Assembly (NCBI RefSeq): GCF_022179065.1
Contig: NZ_BPQD01000006.1
Coordinates: forward strand, 1-64,000
Source of the DNA: Methylobacterium adhaesivum
GTDB taxonomy: Bacteria > Pseudomonadota > Alphaproteobacteria > Rhizobiales > Beijerinckiaceae
Length of the DNA stretch: 64,000 nucleotides
Direction: 5' to 3'
The notes below the pieces were generated by a model. It was not told the origin of the DNA, did not search any database, and saw only the letters and a list, made by a program, of their open reading frames with translations. Every line of letters begins with the position of its first letter. The stretch's first letter is position 1. A program made the position numbers and the translations under genes. This document shows, one piece after another, positions 35,448 to 45,272 of this stretch.

Positions 35448-36230
35448 ATGACCACATCTTTCCAGAAATCACTCGCCGCAGTTCTTCTCGCCTCCACGGT
35501 CGTCGGCGGGTTCGCATATGCTGCGGAGCAGACCGCCGTACCGGGCTCGGTGGTGGAAACGCCGGCCCAGCGGACCGTCGATCGGGATGTCGGCAAGCTC
35601 TCCAAGGACGGCGCCAAGGCCCTGCGTGACATGAACGGCGCGCGCCTTGCGATCTTCGACGCCCAGCCGAAGCAGGCCAAGGAGAAGATCGACCTCGCGG
35701 AGGCGGCTCTCGCCCGGGCCAAGACCGACACCTCGGTCTTCCTGAAAGCGGAGTCCGAGCTGAAGAGCCCGGCGAACAAGGCCAAGGCCGGCCCGGCCTC
35801 GAGCGATGTCAACGAGAAGCTCGCGTGGCTGCCCGTCGACAACCAGCTGACCCTCGGCGAGGACTTCGTGGCGACGCCCGAGAAGGCCGCAGCCGTGGCC
35901 GATGCCAACAAGCACCTTCAGAAGGGCGACAAGCAAGGCGCCCTCGAGAAGCTCAAGCTCGCCCATATCGACGTAAACCTGACCCTGGCGGTCCTGCCCC
36001 TGGAGAAGACCACGGCCGACGTGAAGCAGGCGGCGACGCTGATCGACCAGGGTAAGTACTACGAGGCCAACGCCGTGCTGAAGACCGCCGAGGATCGGGT
36101 GCGGTTCGACGTGGTCGACACCATCCTGATGCCGCAGGCCGCCGCGAAGGCGCCGAACACGAAGGCGGCCGACACCACCGGCAGCACGCAACCGGCGAAG
36201 TCGGCCGACACGAAGCCTGCGGCGAAGTGA
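35448..36230 (+). CDS. YfdX family exported protein
   Basis: This 260-residue protein has a signal peptide (to about residue 26, FAYAAEQT). The YfdX core covers about residues 40-225: LSKDGAKALRDMNGARLAIF, WLPVDNQLTLGEDF, and ALEKLKLAHIDVNLTLAVLP. The tail is rich in Lys, Ala and Thr. YfdX in enterobacteria is a periplasmic acid- and antibiotic-stress protein. An HdeD-like gene 107 bp downstream on the same strand supports a stress role. Confidence 0.9.
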   Translation: MTTSFQKSLAAVLLASTVVGGFAYAAEQTAVPGSVVETPAQRTVDRDVGKLSKDGAKALRDMNGARLAIFDAQPKQAKEKIDLAEAALARAKTDTSVFLKAESELKSPANKAKAGPASSDVNEKLAWLPVDNQLTLGEDFVATPEKAAAVADANKHLQKGDKQGALEKLKLAHIDVNLTLAVLPLEKTTADVKQAATLIDQGKYYEANAVLKTAEDRVRFDVVDTILMPQAAAKAPNTKAADTTGSTQPAKSADTKPAAK

Positions 36231-36337
36231 GGTCCGCCGAGCCCTGACGAACCGGGCCGGGCCCGTCGCGGCGCCCGGTCCACCACGACGCATCACGTGT
36301 CTCGCAGACGTGAATCTCAGACCCGAGGAGGCTGGTC

Positions 36338-36979
36338 ATGAGTGTCGGAACATCACCGTTGAACGATTTCACCCGCGGCTTCGGTACTTGGGGCCGCAGC
36401 GAAGACCGCCCGACTGTTCTCGCGGCCATGAGTGCGGCCCTGGCCCGCAACTGGTGGCTGGTGGCCCTGCGGGGCGGGTTGGCGATCCTGTTCGGAGCCG
36501 TGGCGCTCCTCGCGCCCTTCGCCACCCTTTACACCCTCACGGTCTTCTTCGCCGCCTACATGCTGGTGGACGGCGTGGTGAGTATCACGGCGGCCGTGCG
36601 GGCGGCGGAGAAGCACGAACGCTGGGTGGCCCTGTTGTTTGCCGGCCTCCTCGACATCGTGGTCGGCGTGCTGGCGATGCTGCTGCCCGGCAGCGCCCTC
36701 GTGGCCTTCGCCTACCTTCTCGCGGCCTGGGCCGTGGTGATGGGCGCCCTGACCTTCGGTGCCGCCTTCCAGCTCCACGCCGACCACGGCCGCTGGTGGC
36801 TCGGCCTCGGCGGCGCCCTCTCTCTCGTGTTCGGCGCCGTGCTCCTCGTCCACCCCGTGGCCTCGCTCCTCGTGCTCACCTTCTGGTTGGGCGGTTACGC
36901 GATTGCCTTCGGCGCCTTTCTGCTGGTCCTGGCCTTCCGGCTGCGCCATCGCCACACCGCGGCGCGCGCCTCCACTTGA
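36338..36979 (+). CDS. HdeD/DUF308 family membrane protein
   Basis: This 213-residue protein has six membrane helices in three DUF308 pairs (WLVALRGGLAILFGAVALLA is the first). HdeD is linked to acid resistance in enterobacteria; the biochemical role is unknown. The ATG at 36338 has a strong GAGGAG ribosome site. A second ATG at 36428 (MSAALARNWW) would remove a polar leader. Position next to YfdX suggests a shared envelope-stress function. Confidence 0.88.
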   Translation: MSVGTSPLNDFTRGFGTWGRSEDRPTVLAAMSAALARNWWLVALRGGLAILFGAVALLAPFATLYTLTVFFAAYMLVDGVVSITAAVRAAEKHERWVALLFAGLLDIVVGVLAMLLPGSALVAFAYLLAAWAVVMGALTFGAAFQLHADHGRWWLGLGGALSLVFGAVLLVHPVASLLVLTFWLGGYAIAFGAFLLVLAFRLRHRHTAARAST

Positions 36980-37149
36980 GCCCGCCCCTCGAAACCGGCC
37001 CCCGTGCGACGGGGGGCGGTTTCGGCGCGACCCGACCCATTGCCTTAACCAGGCGTTGCCCACGATCCGACGCCGCTGCCACTCGGGTAGCGACGCCTTT
37101 ACGACTCCGTTCCGAGACTGACGCCCGGACATCGGGGGCGTGCGGGAAC

Positions 37150-38232
37150 ATGGGGCAAGCGGACAACGGGGCACGGCTCGCCTGGGTCGACGTCGCCAAG
37201 GGCCTGTGCATCGTCCTCGTGGTGATGATGCATTCCACCCTCGGCACCGGCGAGGCCATGGCGGAAGCAGGTCTCGGCGGCGAGGGCTTCCTCCATCACG
37301 TGGTGGCCTTCGCCAAGCCGTTCCGCATCCCGGATTTCTTCCTGCTGTCGGGGCTGTTCCTCGGCCGGGTGATCGAACGGGACTGGCGCCTGTTCGCCGA
37401 CCGCCGGGTGGTCCACTTCGCCTACTTCTATCTCCTCTGGGTGGTGATCCAGTCACTCACCAAATACGGCGCCATCACGGATGGCGCGGGTCCGGGCGCC
37501 TTCGCGCATCACCTCGCCCTCACCCTGGTCGAGCCGTATTCGAGCCTGTGGTTCATCTACCTGCTCGCCGTGTTCTCGGTGGTGACGAAACTCCTGCGCC
37601 GGGTGCCGTGGCCGCTCCTCCTCGGGGGCGCCGCCCTGCTGCAGATCGTGCCGGTGCAGACCGAGCTCTACCTCCTCGAGGAGTTCTGCGCCCGCTACGT
37701 CTGGTTCGTCGTCGGCTACCTGTTCGCCGAGCGGATCTTCGCCTTCGCCACCGCCGTGCGGGCCCATCCGCGCGCGGCGCTGGCCGGCCTCGCCGCCTGG
37801 GCCGTGGCGGAGGGTGTCCTCGCCTTCACGCCCTCGGGCCACGCCGCCTTCCCGACCCTCGCGAGCCTGCCGGGCCTCAGCCTCGTGCTCGGCGGCGCCG
37901 GGGCCATGGCCATCGTGGCCGGCGCCTCGCTCATGACCCGCCTCGGCGGTCCGGTGACGGCGGCCCTGCGCACCTGCGGCAGCCGCTCCATCGCGATCTA
38001 CCTCGCGTTCTTCCTGCCCATGGCACTCACCCGCACCCTCATCGTCAAGACCGGGGCCATCACCGATGTCGGCTGGGCGAGCCTCGTGGTGACGGCGACC
38101 GCAATCCTCGTGCCCCTGGCCCTCGAGCGGGCGGTGCGTCACACGCCCCTCGCGTTCCTGTTCCGCCGCCCGACCGCATTCCACATCGTCGGCGAAGGAG
38201 CGCCGGCCCGGCCGGTTCTGCGGAATGCGTGA
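37150..38232 (+). CDS. Acyltransferase 3 family membrane protein (YcfT/OpgC-like)
   Basis: This 360-residue protein has about ten membrane helices. The first motif is WVDVAKGLCIVLVVMMHST and the second PFRIPDFFLLSGLFLG, the pattern of acyltransferase 3 enzymes related to YcfT or glucan-modifying OpgC. It presumably transfers acyl groups to a surface glycan. The ATG at 37150 is the only start giving the first motif. It is convergent with the amidotransferase gene. Confidence 0.87.
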   Translation: MGQADNGARLAWVDVAKGLCIVLVVMMHSTLGTGEAMAEAGLGGEGFLHHVVAFAKPFRIPDFFLLSGLFLGRVIERDWRLFADRRVVHFAYFYLLWVVIQSLTKYGAITDGAGPGAFAHHLALTLVEPYSSLWFIYLLAVFSVVTKLLRRVPWPLLLGGAALLQIVPVQTELYLLEEFCARYVWFVVGYLFAERIFAFATAVRAHPRAALAGLAAWAVAEGVLAFTPSGHAAFPTLASLPGLSLVLGGAGAMAIVAGASLMTRLGGPVTAALRTCGSRSIAIYLAFFLPMALTRTLIVKTGAITDVGWASLVVTATAILVPLALERAVRHTPLAFLFRRPTAFHIVGEGAPARPVLRNA

Positions 38233-38313
38233 GGCGGAGGGCCTGACGTGCGATGATCGGGCTTCGACGCGCGGTCGACCCCGGACAGCCCCCCGTCGAA
38301 CGTTACCGCACTC

Positions 38314-39180
38314 TTAAGCCGCCACCGCGCGCGGCACCGCCAAGCTCTGCAAAAAATTTCCGATCTCACGGCGGCGGTGGGCGTCCTCGGTGATCTGCCC
38401 GTCGAGGCGATGGCGGGCGAGGAGTTCGGGGTGGCCGGTGCGGTCGGCGTGGAGACGGGCGAGGTCGGCGGCGAAGGACTCCACCGCCGCCGCGTCGGGG
38501 CATTGGCCCGCCTCCACCACATCGGACGCGCTCGTGCGCAGCATGGCGGCGAGCACGTCGAGGTCGAGTTCGGGATGGTACTGGGTGCCCCAGAACAGGC
38601 CCGGCCCGTGCGCGATGGTGATGGCCTGGATGGAGCAGGCGTTGGCGGCGAGCAGGGTGGCGTGGCCCGGAAGCGTCAGCACCGCGTCGCCGTGCACGGC
38701 CGGCGCGTCGAAGCGGGCGGGCCGCCCGGCCAGCAGCGGATGGCGGGCGCCGGCTTCCGTCGACGCGAGAGCGCGGGCGAAGCCATACTCGCCGCCCTTC
38801 GGGTTGGGGCCGGCGGTGCCGCCGCAGGCGACGGCGGCGACCTGCAGGCCCCAGCACGATCCGAACACCGACAGGCCGGCGGCGAGGGCCGCGCGCAGGA
38901 GGGCGATCTGGCGGGTGACCTCCGGCGCGTCGTCGCCGATCTTCAGGGCCGAGCCTGTGACGACGAGACCGTCATAGGCCGCGAGGTCGAGGCCCGGCGG
39001 CAGGACGGCATCGGCATCGGCCGGGTCGACGAGCGTGCAGGCACAGGCCGGCCCGCCTCGCTCGTCGGCGACCGCGCGCAGGATCGTCGCGTAGGCCTCG
39101 GCCGAGGTTCGGCCCGTGGCCGCGACATGGTCGGCGCGGCCCGCGCGGTCGTTGCCGTCGGCGACGAGAATGTTCAGCAT
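38314..39180 (-). CDS. Class I glutamine amidotransferase-like protein
   Basis: This 288-residue protein has the triad C109 (FGSCWGLQ), H202 and E204 (GTQYHPELD), as in GMP-synthase-type amidotransferases. It has no synthetase domain, so it resembles stand-alone peptidase C26/YfeJ-type proteins. It may hydrolyse gamma-glutamyl compounds. The C-terminal helical region (about 210-288) is extra. The ATG at 39180 is preferred to the longer frame. Confidence 0.88.
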   Translation of the reverse strand: MLNILVADGNDRAGRADHVAATGRTSAEAYATILRAVADERGGPACACTLVDPADADAVLPPGLDLAAYDGLVVTGSALKIGDDAPEVTRQIALLRAALAAGLSVFGSCWGLQVAAVACGGTAGPNPKGGEYGFARALASTEAGARHPLLAGRPARFDAPAVHGDAVLTLPGHATLLAANACSIQAITIAHGPGLFWGTQYHPELDLDVLAAMLRTSASDVVEAGQCPDAAAVESFAADLARLHADRTGHPELLARHRLDGQITEDAHRRREIGNFLQSLAVPRAVAA

Positions 39181-39333
39181 CGGTGGGTCCTGATCGGCGC
39201 GGGGGCGCCAAAGCTCTGGCGAAGGCTCTGGCGAAGGCGCCACGGTGAACGGCACGGCGGACGGCCCCGTTCCGGCCGCCGTGCCGGGCGTGTCGCCGCA
39301 CGGACGGGACAGGCGGTCCGCGATCCGCCAGCG

Positions 39334-39348
39334 CTAAGGAACCCTTAA
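39334..39348. promoter_or_regulatory. Imperfect CtrA-like box upstream of PBP1A
   Basis: CTAA-GGAACCC-TTAA departs from TTAA-N7-TTAA by one base and lies 71-85 bp upstream of the PBP1A start. One mismatch lowers its value; it is noted because the gene is a cell-wall synthase. Confidence 0.25.
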
Positions 39349-39418
39349 ACCCGCCGTATTTACCGTGCGGAACCAGACCCGTCCCATTGGGGGGATGTTC
39401 TGAACTTACACGGGACGC

Positions 39419-41608
39419 ATGGCGAAGGGACGCGGACGCGACGGCCGGGGTGAGCCGAACTTCGACGTGCCCGAAGGGCGCGCGTCGAACCCGGCCGACC
39501 TCGACCTGCGCCTGTCGCGCGCCGATCGCGCGGGGGGCGGCGTGGCACGACGGGCAACCGAGACCAAGGGCCGGCGGGCGGAGAGCCCTGAGCGGCCCCT
39601 GGCCACCGCCAAGGCGCGGCCGCGCAAGGCCCGGCGGCGCTCGCTGCTGGGGCGCTTCGTCTATGCGGGCGTGGTGCTCGGCCTGTGGGCCTGCATCGGC
39701 ATCGCGGGGCTCGTGGCCTACCACGCCTCGCAGCTCCCCCCCATCGACCAGCTGGCGGTCCCGAAGCGCCCGCCCAACATCGCGATCCTGGCGAGCGACG
39801 GCTCGCTGCTGGCCAATCGCGGCGAGACCGGCGGGCGGGTGGTCGGCATCAAGGAGCTGCCGCCCTATCTGCCGCGCGCCTTCGTGGCCATCGAGGACCG
39901 GCGGTTCTACGGCCATTTCGGCGTCGATCCCGTGGGCATCCTGCGCGCCATCGGCCAGAACCTGACCCGGCGCGGCGTGGCGCAGGGCGGCTCGACCCTG
40001 ACGCAGCAGCTCGCCAAGAACCTGTTCCTGACACCGGAACGGTCGGCCTCGCGAAAGATCCAGGAGGCGATCCTGGCCCTGTGGCTGGAGCACAAGTACA
40101 CCAAGGACGAGATCCTCGAACTCTACCTCAACCGGGTGTATTTCGGTGCCGGCGCCTATGGCGTCGAGGCGGCGGCACAGCGCTATTTCGGCAAGCCCGC
40201 CAAGGCCGTGACGCTCGCGGAAGCCGCCATGCTCGGCGGCCTCGTCCAGGCGCCCTCGCGCCTCGCCCCCAACCGCAACCTGCCCGCCGCCCAGGCCCGC
40301 GCCGCCCAGGTGCTCGCCGCCATGGAGGAGCTGGGCTTTGCCAAGCCCGCCGACGTGAAGGTGGCGCTGGCCCAACCGGCCCGGCCGGCGGGGGCGCGCG
40401 GCGGCGGCTCGGCCAACTACGTCGCCGACCTCGTGATGGATGTCCTCGACGACTTCCTGCCGAAGTTCGAGTCCGACATCGTGATCTCCACCACCGTCGA
40501 CACCGCCCTTCAGACAGCGGCCGAGAAGGCTTTGGTCGACGAACTCAACCAGAAGGGCGCGAAGTTCAACGTCGCTCAGGGGGCGGTCGTCTCGATGCGG
40601 CCCGACGGGGCGATCCGCGCCCTGGTGGGTGGGCGTGACTACGCCCAGAGCCAGTTCAACCGCGCCACCACGGCCAAGCGCCAGCCGGGTTCGGCGTTCA
40701 AGCCCTTCGTCTACCTCGCGGCGGTGGAGCACGGCCTCACCCCCGACACGGTCCGGGAAGACGCGCCGATCAACATCAAGGGCTGGAACCCGGAGAACTA
40801 TTCCCGGGACTATCGCGGCCCCGTGACCCTGCGCGACGCCCTGGCCCACTCCCTCAACACCGTCGCGGTGCGCCTCGGCCAGGAGGTCGGGCCGAAGACC
40901 GTGGTGCAGACGGCCCAGCGCCTCGGCATCGCCTCGCCGCTCCAGGCCAACGGCTCCATCGCGCTCGGTACCTCGGAGGTGACGCCCCTGGAGCTGGTCG
41001 GCGCCTATGCGAGCTTCGCCAATGGCGGCCTCGGCGTGATCCCCTACGTCATCGCCGGCATCAAGACCGGCGACGGCAAGGTTCTGTACAAGCGCAAAGA
41101 GGGCGGCCTCGGCCGGGTGATCGACCCGAACGCCGTCTCGATGATGAACGCGATGATGCACGAGACCTTCGTGTCCGGCACCGCGAAGAAGGCCGACATC
41201 CCGGGCTGGGATCTCGCCGGCAAGACCGGCACCAGCCAGGACTTTCGCGATGCCTGGTTCGTCGGCTTCTCGGCGACGCTCGTGACGGGCGTCTGGCTCG
41301 GCAACGACGACGGCGAATCGACGAAGAAGGTGTCGGGCGGCAACCTGCCGGGCGAGATCTGGAAGGCCTACATGACCACCGCCCTGAAAGGTCAGACGCC
41401 GACGATGCTGCCCGGTGCCAAGACCTGGCGCAACCGCGCGCCCGTCGAGCAGCCCCCGGCCACCACGGGCGCCACCGGCGGCGTGCTCGGCGCGCTTCTC
41501 GGCGAGCCCCAGCCCGCCCCGCGCGTGGCGGCGGCGACCCCGCCCCGTGCCGGACAGCGCAAGGACGACCGCAACTTCATCGAGAAGCTGTTCGGGGTCG
41601 GGGAGTAA
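39419..41608 (+). CDS. Penicillin-binding protein 1A family, bifunctional peptidoglycan synthase
   Basis: This 729-residue class A PBP has a basic cytoplasmic leader (1-75), one membrane anchor (about 78-102), a GT51 transglycosylase domain (about 125-310, EDRRFYGHFGVDP and GGSTLTQQLAKNL) and a transpeptidase domain (about 370-640). Catalytic S425 and K428 lie in PGSAFKPF, with SLN in AHSLNTVAVR and KTGT in AGKTGTSQDF. It polymerises and cross-links peptidoglycan in the periplasm. The C-terminal tail (about 640-729) is Pro/Ala-rich. Confidence 0.96.
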   Translation: MAKGRGRDGRGEPNFDVPEGRASNPADLDLRLSRADRAGGGVARRATETKGRRAESPERPLATAKARPRKARRRSLLGRFVYAGVVLGLWACIGIAGLVAYHASQLPPIDQLAVPKRPPNIAILASDGSLLANRGETGGRVVGIKELPPYLPRAFVAIEDRRFYGHFGVDPVGILRAIGQNLTRRGVAQGGSTLTQQLAKNLFLTPERSASRKIQEAILALWLEHKYTKDEILELYLNRVYFGAGAYGVEAAAQRYFGKPAKAVTLAEAAMLGGLVQAPSRLAPNRNLPAAQARAAQVLAAMEELGFAKPADVKVALAQPARPAGARGGGSANYVADLVMDVLDDFLPKFESDIVISTTVDTALQTAAEKALVDELNQKGAKFNVAQGAVVSMRPDGAIRALVGGRDYAQSQFNRATTAKRQPGSAFKPFVYLAAVEHGLTPDTVREDAPINIKGWNPENYSRDYRGPVTLRDALAHSLNTVAVRLGQEVGPKTVVQTAQRLGIASPLQANGSIALGTSEVTPLELVGAYASFANGGLGVIPYVIAGIKTGDGKVLYKRKEGGLGRVIDPNAVSMMNAMMHETFVSGTAKKADIPGWDLAGKTGTSQDFRDAWFVGFSATLVTGVWLGNDDGESTKKVSGGNLPGEIWKAYMTTALKGQTPTMLPGAKTWRNRAPVEQPPATTGATGGVLGALLGEPQPAPRVAAATPPRAGQRKDDRNFIEKLFGVGE

Positions 41609-41703
41609 CCGGCGCGGCCGCGCCCGCGCGCTCTCAAAGGGATCGACGGGCGTTCGTCTCCTGTGGGCTTGGGTCGAGAACCTCGGATCGGCCGGGCGCG
41701 ACC

Positions 41704-41735
41704 GCCCCCCTCTCCTGGAAGGAGAGGGGGGCGGC
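41704..41735. repeat. CTCTCC palindromic repeat, half element E
   Basis: CCCCCCTCTCCTGGAAGGAG followed by AGGGGGG forms one near-perfect hairpin between the convergent PBP1A and aldo/keto reductase genes. It is the left arm of the dispersed family and probably works as a bidirectional terminator here. Confidence 0.65.
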
Positions 41736-41774
41736 GTTTCACCGGATCACTGAACCGATCAGGCGAAAACCATC

Positions 41775-42614
41775 TCACAGCATCGGCAGGTGGCGCGGGC
41801 GCGGGCCGCGGGGAAAGGCGGCGTCGAGGCGGGCGATCTCGGGAGCGTCGAGGATGAGGGCGCCGGCCGCCGCGTTGGCGCGGGCGCGCTCGGGACGGAT
41901 CGTCTTCGGAATGGTGAACACGCCGTCGTGGCGGGTGAGGAACGCCAGGGCGACGCTATACGGGCTCGTGCCGTGCGCATCGGCGATCTCGGCCAGCACC
42001 CGCCCGCCCCGGCTCGCGGGATCGGGAAAGTCGCCGCTGCCGAAAGGCGAATAGGCCACCAGGGCGACGCCGTTGCGCCGGCACCACGGCTCCACGGCGT
42101 GCTCGATGGCCCGCTCGCCAAGATGATAGAGCACCTGGTTGCACGCGATGGCGCCGGGGCCGGCGATGCGCAGGGCTTCGTCGAGGCCGTCGACGTCGAA
42201 ATTGCTCAAGCCCCAGGACAGGATCTTGCCGCTGGCCTTCAGGGCCTCGAACCCCGCGATGGTCTCTTCCAGGGGATACGAGCCCGGCCAGTGCAGGAGG
42301 TAGCTGTCGAGGCGGTCCGTGCCCAAGCGCTTCAGGGACCGCTCGCAGGCCGCGACCGTGCCGGCGCGGGAGGCGTTGGAGGGCAGCACCTTGGAGACGA
42401 GGAAGATCTCCTCGCGCCGCCCCGCGATGGCCTCGGCGACGAGGGGCTCGGCCTCGCCGTACATCTCGGCGGTGTCGATATGGGTGAGGCCGGCCTCCAG
42501 GCCCGCCCGCAGGGTGGCCAGGGCCGCCGGCCGGTCACCGTCGTCGAGGCGCCACGTCCCCTGCCCGATCACCGGCAATGGCCGTCCCGTGGCGCCGAAG
42601 GTGCGTTGCCTCAT
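41775..42614 (-). CDS. Aldo/keto reductase
   Basis: This 279-residue NAD(P)H-dependent carbonyl reductase of the AKR superfamily has its tetrad visible: D47 and Y52 ([12 protein letters not shown]), K75 (LVSKVLPS) and H108 ([10 protein letters not shown]). The cofactor-binding [13 protein letters not shown] is near the C-terminus. The ATG at 42614 ([10 protein letters not shown]) is the family start, and the frame extends beyond it. The substrate is unknown. Confidence 0.92.
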   Translation of the reverse strand: MRQRTFGATGRPLPVIGQGTWRLDDGDRPAALATLRAGLEAGLTHIDTAEMYGEAEPLVAEAIAGRREEIFLVSKVLPSNASRAGTVAACERSLKRLGTDRLDSYLLHWPGSYPLEETIAGFEALKASGKILSWGLSNFDVDGLDEALRIAGPGAIACNQVLYHLGERAIEHAVEPWCRRNGVALVAYSPFGSGDFPDPASRGGRVLAEIADAHGTSPYSVALAFLTRHDGVFTIPKTIRPERARANAAAGALILDAPEIARLDAAFPRGPRPRHLPML

Positions 42615-42853
42615 TGTCCCGGTTCCTTCCGTCGATGATCGCATTCCAACGCGCCGGGACGGCATTCGACGCCGCTCAGCGGCTGCGGCCACACTGGCGC
42701 CATCATGGGGCGGTGTGCAGGGGCGTACGGTTCCGCTTCCACAGCGCCGCCCGCGCGGCGCCGGCACCATCGCGAGGGATCTCCCGTGGGCAGCGCCGCT
42801 CCGTTCCCATCCCGCACTTCGTGCGCGCGGCGCGTTTCTCGGAACCACGCCTG

Positions 42854-43918
42854 ATGCTGCCGCAGCACCGCTGGTTCTGGGTCCTCATTCTCGTCGCCTG
42901 CGGCGGGGCGGGCCTACTATACAACGTCCTGTTCGCCGGGGGCGCGACGCCGCTCGCCGGCCTCGCCTACGGCCTGTCGGTGGGCGCCACCACCCTGGCC
43001 TTCGACCGGGGCCTGATCCTCGGCGGCCTCCAGGCGCGGATGCGGCGGATGCCGGCGAAGCTCTACGTGCCGGCGGCCGAGTTCGCCTACGTGCTCATGA
43101 TCGCCGCCGGCATCGCGTTCGGCGGCGTCATGGTCTGGGCCCTGGGGCTCACCGACGACGACCTCGCTCACGCGGTGAAGATCACCCCCCGGGTCCTGGC
43201 CTATTCACTGGCGGTCTCGGCGCTCCTCGTCTTCGTGATCCGCATGCGCGACCTCATCGGCGGCGAGGTGTTCGTGAACTTCCTCGTCGGGCGCTACCAT
43301 CGCCCCGTGCGCGAGGAGCGCATCTTCCTGTTCCTCGACGTGGTCGGCTCGACGGCCTTCGCCGAGACCCACGGCGACCTCAAGGCCCAGGCCTATCTCG
43401 GCGCGGTCTTCGCCGCCATGGCCGAGCCCGTGCGCCGGAACGCCGGCTCCACGGACGACTATATCGGCGACATGGCGATGATCACCTGGCCGATGGCGCG
43501 GGGCCTCAAGGACGCGCGCTGCGTCGCCTGCGTATTCGACGTGATGGACCGCATCGAAGCGGAGGCCGATGCGTGGCGGGCGCGGTTCGGCACGGTGCCG
43601 CGCCTGCGCGCGGCGCTGCACGGCGGCTCGGTGGTGACGGCGGAAGTGGGCGTCGACCGCCACAAGATCGCGTATTTTGGCGACGCCGTGAACGTGACGT
43701 CGCGCATCGAATCCCTGTGCCGGCCGCTGGGCACCGAGATCCTCGTGTCGGACGACCTGCTCGCCCGCCTGCCCCACCTGCCGCCCGGCATCGTCGCCCG
43801 CTCACTCGGGGCGCACGCCCTGCGCGGGCGCGGCCAGCCCTTGAGCGTTTCGACCCTGGAGCGGGGGGCGGATCAGGCCGACCCGGCGCCCCTCCCCCGG
43901 CGCGCGGCAGCCCGATGA
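42854..43918 (+). CDS. Membrane-bound class III adenylate/guanylate cyclase
   Basis: This 354-residue protein has four predicted membrane helices (about 6-27, 35-55, 78-100, 115-135) and a C-terminal cyclase catalytic domain (about 150-310). The metal-binding aspartates are in [14 protein letters not shown] and [12 protein letters not shown]. The dimer-interface segment [14 protein letters not shown] carries the conserved Asn and Arg. The ATG at 42854 is the family-like start. Its stop overlaps the ATG of the DUF188 gene (ATGA), so the two are coupled. Confidence 0.9.
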   Translation: MLPQHRWFWVLILVACGGAGLLYNVLFAGGATPLAGLAYGLSVGATTLAFDRGLILGGLQARMRRMPAKLYVPAAEFAYVLMIAAGIAFGGVMVWALGLTDDDLAHAVKITPRVLAYSLAVSALLVFVIRMRDLIGGEVFVNFLVGRYHRPVREERIFLFLDVVGSTAFAETHGDLKAQAYLGAVFAAMAEPVRRNAGSTDDYIGDMAMITWPMARGLKDARCVACVFDVMDRIEAEADAWRARFGTVPRLRAALHGGSVVTAEVGVDRHKIAYFGDAVNVTSRIESLCRPLGTEILVSDDLLARLPHLPPGIVARSLGAHALRGRGQPLSVSTLERGADQADPAPLPRRAAAR

Positions 43919-44400
43919 GCGAGACTCCGACCGAGAATCCCGGCATCGTCGTCTACATCGATGCCGACGCCTGCCCGGTGAAGGACGAGACCTACCGGGT
44001 AGCGGCGCGCTATGGCCTGCCCGTCGTCGTGGTCGCCAACAGCTTCCTGATGGTGCCGCGCGAATCCTGGATCGAGCGAGTGGTGGTGAGCGACAAGTTC
44101 GACGCCGCCGACGACTGGATCGCCGAGCGGGCGCGTCCGGGCGCCGTCGTGATCACGGCCGACGTGCCGCTCGCCGCCCGTTGCGTGAAGGCGGGCGCCG
44201 AGGTCCTCGCGCCCACGGGAAAACCGTTCAGCGAGAACTCGGTGGGCATGGCGCTGGCCACCCGAAACCTCATGCAGGACCTGCGTGAGGCCGGGGCCAT
44301 CACGGGCGGGCCGAAGCCGTTCTCGGCCCGCGACCGCTCGGCCTTCCTCGGCGCCCTCGACCGCACGGTGATGCGGCTCAAGCGCGCCGGGTTCGGGTGA
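43915..44400 (+). CDS. YaiI/YqxD family protein (DUF188)
   Basis: This 161-residue protein opens with the family signature [17 protein letters not shown] and continues with [28 protein letters not shown] and MALATRNLM. The PIN-like fold suggests a nuclease, but no activity is known. It is translationally coupled (4-bp overlap) to the upstream cyclase, an unexpected partner. Confidence 0.92.
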   Translation: MSETPTENPGIVVYIDADACPVKDETYRVAARYGLPVVVVANSFLMVPRESWIERVVVSDKFDAADDWIAERARPGAVVITADVPLAARCVKAGAEVLAPTGKPFSENSVGMALATRNLMQDLREAGAITGGPKPFSARDRSAFLGALDRTVMRLKRAGFG

Positions 44401-44403
44401 GGC

Positions 44404-44658
44404 TCAGAGACCGACGGCGGCCTTGAGGGCGGCGTTGACGCGGTCCTGCCAGCCGGGGCCGTCCTTCTGGAAATGCTCCAGTACGGCGCGGTCGAGGCGC
44501 AGGGACACCATCTCGCGCGCGCCCGGCACGGCGGGGGCGGCCTGGGGCGCGGGGGCGGCGGGACGCGCCGCCGCGGGGGCCTTCGTGGTCGCGGCCTTGA
44601 AGGCGGCTTCCGCCGCCTGACGGGGGTCGCTCGGGCGGCGTGAACGCTCGAATGCCAT
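44404..44658 (-). CDS. BrnA-type antitoxin-like protein, without BrnT
   Basis: This 84-residue protein has an Ala/Pro-rich N-terminal half and a C-terminal ribbon-helix-helix segment, MVSLRLDRAVLEHFQKDGPG then WQDRVNAALKAAV, matching the BrnA antitoxin pattern. BrnA normally represses its own operon and neutralises BrnT; no BrnT-like toxin is next to it. The upstream partner is an unrelated 75-residue protein. A stand-alone DNA-binding role is possible. Confidence 0.75.
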   Translation of the reverse strand: MAFERSRRPSDPRQAAEAAFKAATTKAPAAARPAAPAPQAAPAVPGAREMVSLRLDRAVLEHFQKDGPGWQDRVNAALKAAVGL

Positions 44659-44682
44659 GGCGATGTTCTCCGGGGCCTTGAG

Positions 44683-44910
44683 TCAGGAGCGCTTGCGCTT
44701 CGGCGGGGCCGCCGCCGCCGCCGCCGCGGCGGCCTGTGCGTCGGCGGCCTCCTTGGCCAGACGCAGGGCGCGCAGGCGCACGGTGCGCTCGTCGACGGCT
44801 TTGACGGAAGCGAGGTGCTCGGCCATGGCCTGCGCGCCTTCCTTGGCCATGCGCTCGGCCCGCTCGGCACGCTCTTCGGATCGGGTCCGGGCGTCGGTCT
44901 CGTCGCTCAT
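44683..44910 (-). CDS. Small charged Ala-rich protein of unknown function
   Basis: This 75-residue protein is predicted to be one long amphipathic helix (ARTRSEERAERAERMAKEG), with an alanine run near the end (AAAAAAAAAPPKRKRS). It may form a coiled coil. It lies 24 bp upstream of the BrnA-like gene on the same strand. No family is recognised. Confidence 0.55.
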   Translation of the reverse strand: MSDETDARTRSEERAERAERMAKEGAQAMAEHLASVKAVDERTVRLRALRLAKEAADAQAAAAAAAAAPPKRKRS

Positions 44911-45272
44911 TGCATTCCTATCCTCGACCCCTCCCGTCAGTCGCGCGCAGCATCGTTGGGCGGACCACGGCGAGGCGGGCTCGCGCGGTTCGGCGACCGA
45001 TGGGGGTCACGACACGCACCGGATGGACCGCGGGGACGGCGGTCGGGCGGCGGGAAAGGCTAGTCCACACACCTTCGCGCGGATCGGCTTCAGGCGGGAT
45101 TGCTTGGGTCTACCATGGCGAAGCCGTAAAAAGCCAATCGCCCCCGTGATTATCCGCACTTCACCTCGTGGATCCCCCAAAAAAGGCCGTTCCCCCCACC
45201 CGGTTTCGGCGGTTCGCCGACGCGCAAGGGGCCGGAACGGGCTGCGGCGCCGGCTTTGCAGCCCGTCCCCGG
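44911..45272. other. Intergenic region between YdcZ-type and Ala-rich genes
   Basis: These 362 bp have no gene I can support. They contain the promoter side of the Ala-rich gene and, at the right end, a terminator-like hairpin after the transporter gene plus a C5A6 tract (T-run on the minus strand) near 45180. Confidence 0.5.
45237..45266 (-). terminator. Terminator-like hairpin after the YdcZ-type gene
   Basis: On the minus strand ACGGGCTGC (45266-45258) pairs with GCAGCCCGT (45245-45237) around a GC-rich 12-nt loop, starting 7 bp after the stop codon. No T-run follows immediately. Confidence 0.45.
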
